Positions 11,101-20,100 of a stretch of 64,000 nucleotides of DNA are shown piece by piece. Below the pieces are notes generated by a model that was given only the letters and a program-made list of their open reading frames with translations, had not been told where the DNA came from and did not search any database. The position numbers were made by a program, and so were the translations under genes. Positions within the stretch are counted from its first letter, which is position 1, and every line of letters starts with the position of its first letter. The stretch covers positions 7,894,001 to 7,958,000 of the forward strand of contig JAWQUS010000011.1 of assembly GCA_036365455.1 (NCBI GenBank), given 5' to 3'. This stretch comes from Macrosoma leucophasiata (lineage: Eukaryota > Arthropoda > Insecta > Lepidoptera > Hedylidae).

Positions 11101-14100
11101 CCGGATATTAAAGCAAACAAATGGCAATCGCAAATCCACATGAAAAGCGTGGCGATTATGTCATATTCTTTCCTAATGTTTGAAAGGCCAGCTGTAGACG
11201 TTCCATCCAATTGAAGTGATTTAGTTTATTCATTTGTTTCATATAATTAGGCTCCTGGAGAGCACTTTTACATCGTCATTTTTTTTTAAACTAACCTAGA
11301 GCATGATAGTTCCTGGTTCCTTCGAATTAATTTGTGTGTTGTTTTTATCTTGACTTTTCGCTTTTTGAATCAGTATTATAAAATCGCAAGATTTTTAAAA
11401 CATGAATGTATGTCAGCTTATAAGAAAAAAATACAATCTAATAGCCTACCAGTATTTTGTCTCGTGAAAATCAAAAATATACTTACATAGCTGGTGTATT
11501 CAGGATTAATGCAAGCCCCTTCGTGCAGCGTGCATCCCTTGTATATAAACGAGGGATCCTGATCATCGTCATCTTGAACGTTCACCGTCAACGTTGTAGT
11601 GCTCGATAGGCGCCTTTTGGTGTCACGTGCGCGGTCCTGAAAGTATAGAAAATATTTTTAATAGGTGAGTAAAAGAGAAGAAAACAGTTTTGCAATAGAT
11701 TTCTTTAACAAAAATAATAATTTGATGTACATAGGTCATTACTTGTAACTTTTAAGACATATTTAGATCTTCACAGATAATAATCACCTAGTTTATCAGC
11801 CCGCCGGCGGGCTCCTTCCTTGGCATTGTGACTAAGTATGGCTTAAATAAATAATAATCATCATTTATTCAAGTGACGAGGACTCAATATAATATAAACT
11901 ATAAAAACTTTTTAACTCATAATTAACTTAAAATTCTACTATGTATAAAAAGACTTAAGTTTTAACATCAGCGGCACAATACCGGCTCAACTCATGCGAT
12001 AAGGCACTGCAGTGGTTAACATGCATGCAATCCAGTCTACTTGCGATCATATTTAAGATACTGTTTGGGCTGGCCCGCATTCTGCACACCAGGGAAGCGC
12101 ATCTTAAAAACAGTTGCGAAAAAAAAACGAATACGGCGTCTTTTATGATTTTTGACTCATATAATCAAACTGTAAAAAGTCGCGGCGGTTTTGAATAACT
12201 GCGATTTGAAGATTGATTTAAACAAAATAAGGTTATGGCCAATTACCAGGACGTCATGACTAAACAAGAGTTATATAAACAAACCATACTTACAGAAGCA
12301 ACGATAGTGACTAGATACTTCTGCGTGCGCTCGTAATCCAACGTCCTATTCACCGTGACTTGCCCCTGGTGCGGCAGGGGTATTGTGAAGAACCCGTAGC
12401 CGTCCACGGCATTTGATTCTTCTAGTGTTTTATTATCACCTGGTACTATAAAATATTCAGCAAGGCCGTTCACCCCTGCGTCTATGTCGACGGCGCGTAT
12501 TCCGTCAAAAATAGTCGTGCCGATTGGTACTAGCTGAAACATAAAACACAAAGAGTTTTGAACCAACTTACATTGCATACTTGATTATTCAAAGATAACC
12601 TGTCCTATAAGAGACGGCTCCATAAATTTTTTTTTAATTAATCAGTGATTTTAAATAAGCTGAAATAATGATCCTATATTACACTTTATCCTGCATCCGA
12701 TTTACTGGTAGGAAGGTAATGGCCAAGATAATGGCATGTCTTCCAAATTCTTGGCGAAAATGTCTCTAAATGGTTACATACCAATCTGTTAAATAACTAT
12801 ATTGCCACTCAATTTAAGCCTACATTATATGCTAAAAATAATAAATTACTGCCGAAACTATTAAAATATAAACAAAATTCTGAAAAAAAATATAATATGT
12901 ACCTACTACTATTCATAACAATATGATATATTGAAAATACAGTTTAATAATAATGAGGATGCCAAACCAGGCGTGACTGTGTGAAGTGGAATGGGAAAGT
13001 CAAGTTGTTGACCAACATAATATATATACCAACATAATATATATACCTAATAAGATTTTCTATGCCGCCGTCCCACGGCCGACATTGTCTAAATACTTCA
13101 ATAATTAAACTTGGACCAAGACAGAGTATTTAGATACTTATTTCCTAAATTTTCGAGAAACTATTAAAATCTCAGAGCTCAATGTTATAAACTTTATCTC
13201 AGATTTGTGCTGCGGTTTTGATTTAAAAAGGTCCTCAAGACTCAAATTATCTACATCCACTGGTCTACCTGAGAGCTCAAATTTGGCTTGTAGGTTCCTT
13301 AGTAGGAGTGTCGACCTGTTTTGCATCCGCCCATGCAAAACAGGTCGACACAGCCTTGAACGAGACATGCCGCATAATTACAGGCTGCCTCAAACCCACC
13401 GCACTTGATAAACTCTTTCCTCTGGCTGGAATCGCTCCTCCTGATATTAGAAGAGACGTCGCTTGTTGCGTCGAGAAAAGAAAACAGGAGTCAGATCATC
13501 GACACCCCTTGTACAATACTCTCTCCCCCAGCAAGACTCAAAAGTCGGAAAAGTTTCATGCGTAGCACGAAAGCCTCCACAAAAAGTCCTGCTGAGGAAA
13601 GAGTGATACTATAAATCAATAAATGCAATGGCCGATCTCCAGATCGGCCATTGCATTTATTGATTTATCTCTCCGCCTATGGACCGTGACTCTGGAGCGA
13701 TCGCTCAAACAATGCAACACTTGCTCCAATGCCCGCTCTGCCCCAGTTCTTGCACGTTGGAGGACCTAAGGACCGCTAATAATGCAGCAATTACTGTGGC
13801 AAAATACTGGGCCGATAAAATTTAAATGAATTTAAGTCAAACCGCTGACACGAGAAGAAGAAGAAGTAGGAGTGTAGTGCTGCAAAGATTTTAAAAAATC
13901 CTACACGAACGAGATTTATACAAAAAACAAGGCGGGGGAAAGTGCATTTATAAAAAAAACTGCTTTTGCTGCTAAACTGCTTTGTCACTCCTGAGGCCTA
14001 AGTCGTTTCGCCTCTATGATAGTTATAACGGGACCATACACCATCTATTTACCATCTAATCGGAACACGATAGTGCCTAACTACCATTTTGTTGGCAGAT

Positions 14101-17057
14101 AGATTATGCAACTAGCGTCTACGCCCTTGAGCTCCGACACTGGATCTCTACGAACAGTAAACCTTTATCCTAACCTTGAACTTAGTGAGGATGCAGGTAA
14201 TTGGCATTGCGTATATTAAGTTTTATTAACCTACTATAAAATATATACCCACTCACCTCCGATATACTAGTTTCATACGGCGTCCCTTGAAACATCGGTG
14301 CATTGTCATTTATATCGGACACCCGAACGATCACCGGTATCGTCCGCCGTTTCTTCGTAGCTTTCACTTGACAGACTAGCTGCGGGCGAAATTAAAAATT
14401 TAATCAATTCACATTTAATTAAATTCGATCGCTGCAGGCAAGTTTAATTAACTGCGACTCGAACTATGACAGGTCGTACGTTGGAAGCTGATAGTCGTAA
14501 CATGATTGGTTTCTCACACATCATATTTGGGTATCACAATCTTTCACATTCAAATCTCGTGTACCTATGGAGGATGCTAATTGGCAAAATATTTAAAAAA
14601 AATAAAATTTGTTTAGCAGATGCATGTATGGAAAATTGGTAGCCAAAAAAAAAACTGTAGGCGTGCGTAGGTTAAACATTTCCGGGCAGAAAAAGTTATT
14701 TCATTTCTTCAAATTCCTTTCCAAGTTTTTTGGATAAGAGTGAAACGTATAATGGGTTGATATTATTATTATGTGCTTCTAAAAGCTTACCTGAAACATC
14801 ATATGTGACACTACTGTGACGATTGTCAGCATCACAACCTAGCGAGCTAGCAAGTGGAAAGAATGGTGGAAAGAATTACGTCTACATCTTATTCAACTGC
14901 ATTCACAGGTTTACTTTTTGGACAGCTACGCTTTTAACAACACTTTTCATGATTTGTTAAAACGTCGTTAAATCACACCTTAACCTATGAAAAGGCACCA
15001 CGAAAGCTAGAGATTGCCAAAGTTCTGATTGCAGTCCAAACCGCCACAGGTTTATAACGGTGCTGTTCCTTCCTTACATACCTGGAATACCATATGCGAC
15101 AGATTGTCTGCATCCCTGTCAAGCGGCTGCAGAAGCTGCAAGCGCTTGCCGTCCAGCTGGAAGAGCGTCGGGCCTTTGGGGAACACGGTGGATAGAACTA
15201 CGTCCACATCTGGCTGTCCCACAATGGGCAGCTCCGCGGGTACCGTGCTTTGGTTGACTTCTGCAAACGAAAATATATTTCTCTTGTATCATTAACGTGG
15301 TGACAAGACATTTACTTAAAAACTAGAGGTTTCATTAGAAACCTTATGATGATCTTAAGTTTTCCGCGTCTAAAGTGGCGACTTTCACATTACCGGTCCC
15401 GAAGGCGGCATTAGGAAACCTCCGAAAAAATTTAAAAATTCTACAACCACTTACCTTGACCTGTGGATGTAACCCAAAATAATTAAAGCAGTTGAACTTA
15501 ATTAAAAAAAAATCGTTTTCAAAACAATCTCGGCTGCTTATTTCAAAATGCAGTTCTCATAAAATCCATTTAAGGTAAATTGTAATAATAAAGCAATACT
15601 TACGATCCCCTCTGCTCTCTTCGATGTCGACGATGATACTGGACTGACCCGTTTCCACTTCACATGGCCCTGTAATAAAATATAATATGACAATTTTATT
15701 ATACTTTCTTCAGTTTTGTGATCATATTTGGATATCATAAGAGGAATGCGTTCGAAATAATTTGTTGACGGGATCCACCTCAAAAGTTAGGAAACAAGAT
15801 AAACGGGTCATCTTTTTCCTGGATTTTTCATTCATCATTGTAACTCTAATGTCAGCCTAAATAATTGTTACCGAAAAAAGATGGTAAAAGTATTTTTTTA
15901 TATCATGAAGTGACAAATAAGCATACAGTTTACATTGATGGTATGTAATACAAGCGCGCATGGCCCAGCGGCTAGTGTAGATCATAAGCGATCTACTCGG
16001 TTAAGCACTACGTGCGCGGTCGGGTAGTGTGATGGGTGACCGCTAGTGGCAAATTAAATGCGCGTTTCCGTGCTTCGGAGGGCACGTAAAGCCGTGGGTC
16101 CCACTTGCTATCCATAGATAGCAGTCGTTAAACCTTGTCGGAGACCTTATGGGCGGTTTGAGAACATCCGACAGCGAGTTGGCCACTAACCCACCCACCT
16201 CCACCAATCCGTATTGGAGCAGCGTGGTGGAGTAAGCTCCAGGCCTCCCCCCAAAAAGGGGAGAGACTCGTGCCCAGCAGTGGGATGTATAATGGGTTGC
16301 CATTATTATTATTTTATGTAAAACATACCATCAATACAGTATTACAGTGCTACAGTATTACATACTATGTAATATTAATCCTGTAGTAGCCTAAGCATCT
16401 AAATGAAACCAGTGATTTCAATGTAGATAGATGCCTAAGGTATATTATAAGGTAAGGCCTTATTCCTATGTGCCGGAAAATACAGGGCCGTACATTACCA
16501 ACTAACCGGAATAGCGCTGAACACTACCATTAAGCGGTAAGTATGTATGTGTCTTCACTCCAAGTCACACGAATTGTATGATTTTGTATACTTCATTTCA
16601 TAATATTCAAATTACCTCCAACATTGCAACCTAATCACAAGCAAACAGAAAAACATTCATAAGGCACAGGGAGTGTCGTGATTCCGCACTTCGTTAGAAC
16701 TCAGAGTCCGCTAATTATAGCTTTCCTCAGGGTTTATTGCTTTCGTTGCATACTGTTCATTTTAATTAGGTACCGTAAATGGACTGGATTTATGTGTCCG
16801 CGGCCCAATTTGGATATAGTTTAATTAAAATAATACAAAATCAGGTAATATATTTCAACTGATTTTATAAATTGTAAGTTTTATGTTAGATACTTATACT
16901 TAATTGACTTTAAACACGTATATATCAAGAATTATATAGATTTACTAAATCAAGAAATAAGCGTGAAACGTAAATTAAAACCAGGTTTACTCAATTCCCA
17001 TCGCTGGTTTTTAGGGTTCCGTAGTAAACAAGGAACCCTTATAGTTTCGTCATGTCC

Positions 17058-17129
<72 letters not shown>

Positions 17130-20100
17130 GTCCGCGGTTTAGCGAAAAACTATTAGTACTAGAGACTTGAAATTTGACACAAGTATAAACCTTAATTACG
17201 CCAACAAAGTGGTAGAATAAAAACGTGATAAAAATTTTTTTTAGGCTAACCTCCCCTACTAGTAACGCGCGGATATTTTTTTTTATTTTCGATTTTCATA
17301 TAGTGTGTGTATTGTTGGATAGGTCTTTTAAAAATATTATGGGTGTGCGAACATCATTTTTCGATTTAGTTAATTGTTCGTGGCTTATTAAGCTTTAAAA
17401 TGCAAATTTTCGTTAGACTCAAGTGTCCCACCCCTACAGACTAAACGATTGTTGTTAGAAACTCAAACGTTACGGCGATAGTAGCTACATATAACGAAAT
17501 GAGAAGGAAAACTATCACACCTAAGTTGGCCCTGCAAGTTTGCGAGTAATAATCGACCAAATGTATTTTACTAGAAAATTTCCAACAACTCCGTAGAAAA
17601 TATTTATTTATTTTTTTAATTATATTTCTTACTCTGTAACTACGGAACCCTACACTGCGCGTGGCCCGACATGCACTTGGCCGGTTTTCATATCTAGAAC
17701 GGAGGAACAAGTAACAACAATTTATATTGTGTAAAGGTGATGCCTTATCATGATGCCTTATCTGTAACGCTTAATATAAACGTATGTAGACAACAAAGTA
17801 TTGTATTTTTTTTAATGTAATGGAAGTGGTAAACAGGCATGCAGTTCACATTGATGTTAAGTGCAGTCATCTGCAGCCTATATTAACCCACACAAAGACC
17901 AAGCTCAAAGTGCACATACGTTACCACTCCTGAGGCCTAAGGTGTTATGCTTCTGTGCCGGAAATTACTGGGCTGTACATTACCACCTGACCGGAACACG
18001 ATAGTGCTGAACACTACCATTTAGCGGCAAGTATATTAGGTAATGCGGTGGTGCCTACATCCGCGAGCTCCGTCACTGGAGCTCTACTACCAGTAAAAAA
18101 AGGAATTATCTCGACCAATCGTCTCAGCGGATAATGTTCCTTAAAATATTACATTCTCTAAATGTCTGAATATAACTATCTGGATAGTTTTTACTTAAAA
18201 TGTTCGAAATCTTAAGAACAAAATACATACCTACATATTGCAGGCAAGTATATAACAACTTAGTACCTACACTAAAATGTCCCAGATCTCTACAGGTGCG
18301 CCTGGGAAACTTCCAATTAACTAAATATCCTGAATCTTTTCTACCATAAAAGACAATATTCTTTTTTACTCGCTTCATTGATCAATCACTCTTCTATACT
18401 ACATAAGTTCAGTTATGACACGCTCCCTTTTATGCACCGGTTTCAATTAGTTAGATGTAAGAAAACTCTTGTTTTGGGGGCCATAGAATACATAAGAACG
18501 GAATAACATTTTTGCGTGCGGCACTAGTCTGTGAGCCGCACTAATTAGTTTCAAATACGGTAGGAGTTATGTTGTGTCCCAATATCTTAAAAGAGCAACT
18601 TTTCTATCTCGAGTAACGCATCAGACCGAGTATTATTTATCTCGGTTCACATCATTTCTATATCCACTTTATAGTACATTGCTGTTTTGACGCAACGTGA
18701 TAATTACGATCGTTTTAGGAAAACAGATATGTTTAACAAAGTCACTTTCAATTTGATGGCCACCTAGTTATAGAATACGCATCGATTTGCAGGTCTCTTG
18801 ATCTAAAAAAGACAGTAAGTATTCACAATCAGATTAACTGTCTAACAGTTTGCCAGTTAGGAACCGAATAGTTCACGTTCTAGAATCTAGATAGAAGCCA
18901 TTCCTTATATATTATTATTATTATGGTAGTGATACACGCAACTACGATGTTCGGTGAACATTCTCAACTTCAAAGGAATTCAAAATAATAATTTAACTGT
19001 CCTAATTAAAATATTTACAGAGCAACGAGTTCAAAGAATATATAGCGAAAATTTTTTGGTGATAAATGGTTGCAGCAGACGGGCCATCTGATAAAAAGCG
19101 GTCACCATCGCCTATGGACGTTTGTATCAGGGGTGCTGCCAACACGCTGCCCGTTCTATCAATAAATTTAAAAAAAAGTTTAATCTCATTTTCACAAATG
19201 GAAATAGAATCAAAATAAAACAAGTTGATCTAAAGTCCGGTTTACATTGTCTTAGTTTTTAGCAGAGTGCTTTAGGATAGTACTTTAGTTGAAACATGTA
19301 AACGCTACTTGCTTGAGTACGGTTCTACTTGGCTTTCAAGTTGTACTAAAATACTCTCCTAAACACTAAGATAATGTAAATCGGCCATAAGATGGTGCAT
19401 ACTCTTTCTTGACTTGAAAATGAAATATGCAGGTACGCTAGAGACAGGAAAGCTAAGTAACTGATTTACAAGACAATAAATTTGAGTTTTACCTACGTAG
19501 TAGGTACCTATATTTTAAAATTGTAGAGCCAAAACGCTTAGTAAGGAATGCTTCTGGTTTTAAAACCACTACATAAATTTAAATACTACTATGGTGATGG
19601 TCTTAATTAAAGATATATAGATTTTCCATATTTCTGAGAGGTGCTTAAAACGAAATAAAAAAAAACATTTACTGTAATGAATACCAAATATTCTATTACA
19701 TTAGATGTTTTTTGCTTTTCTTTTTGTAGCATGACATTTGAGGATCTTTTTGTGAGTTATTATTCAATTTTTTTTAATCACCTTCAGCATGGAGTGTAAA
19801 CCAGGCATTACACAAGCTTTGTCATTCGATTAATTAGTCAACATTCTCGCTGAGGCTAGAAAACGTGATACAGCAAGTGAGCTTTCGTTTTGTAGGCACC
19901 GGTGAAATCAAGAAAAGTGTTGGTATGAAAATGACGAGGAATGTTGGCGGGACTACTTTTTTAATTTAGGGTAAGCGAGCGAGAGCAATGATTAACGTGG
20001 TTTGTTAAGTATTTGTCGAGAAAGGAAGTGCTTTGAAAAGCATTCGCTTTATTTACTGTTTACATACACCCATCTAGAAACCAACACATATTCTTGTAAT

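Noticed and set aside
17057..17127. Regular short repeats (CTGT)n, checked as a possible CRISPR-like array
   Set aside because: A simple tetranucleotide microsatellite without spacers, inside a dispersed repeat.
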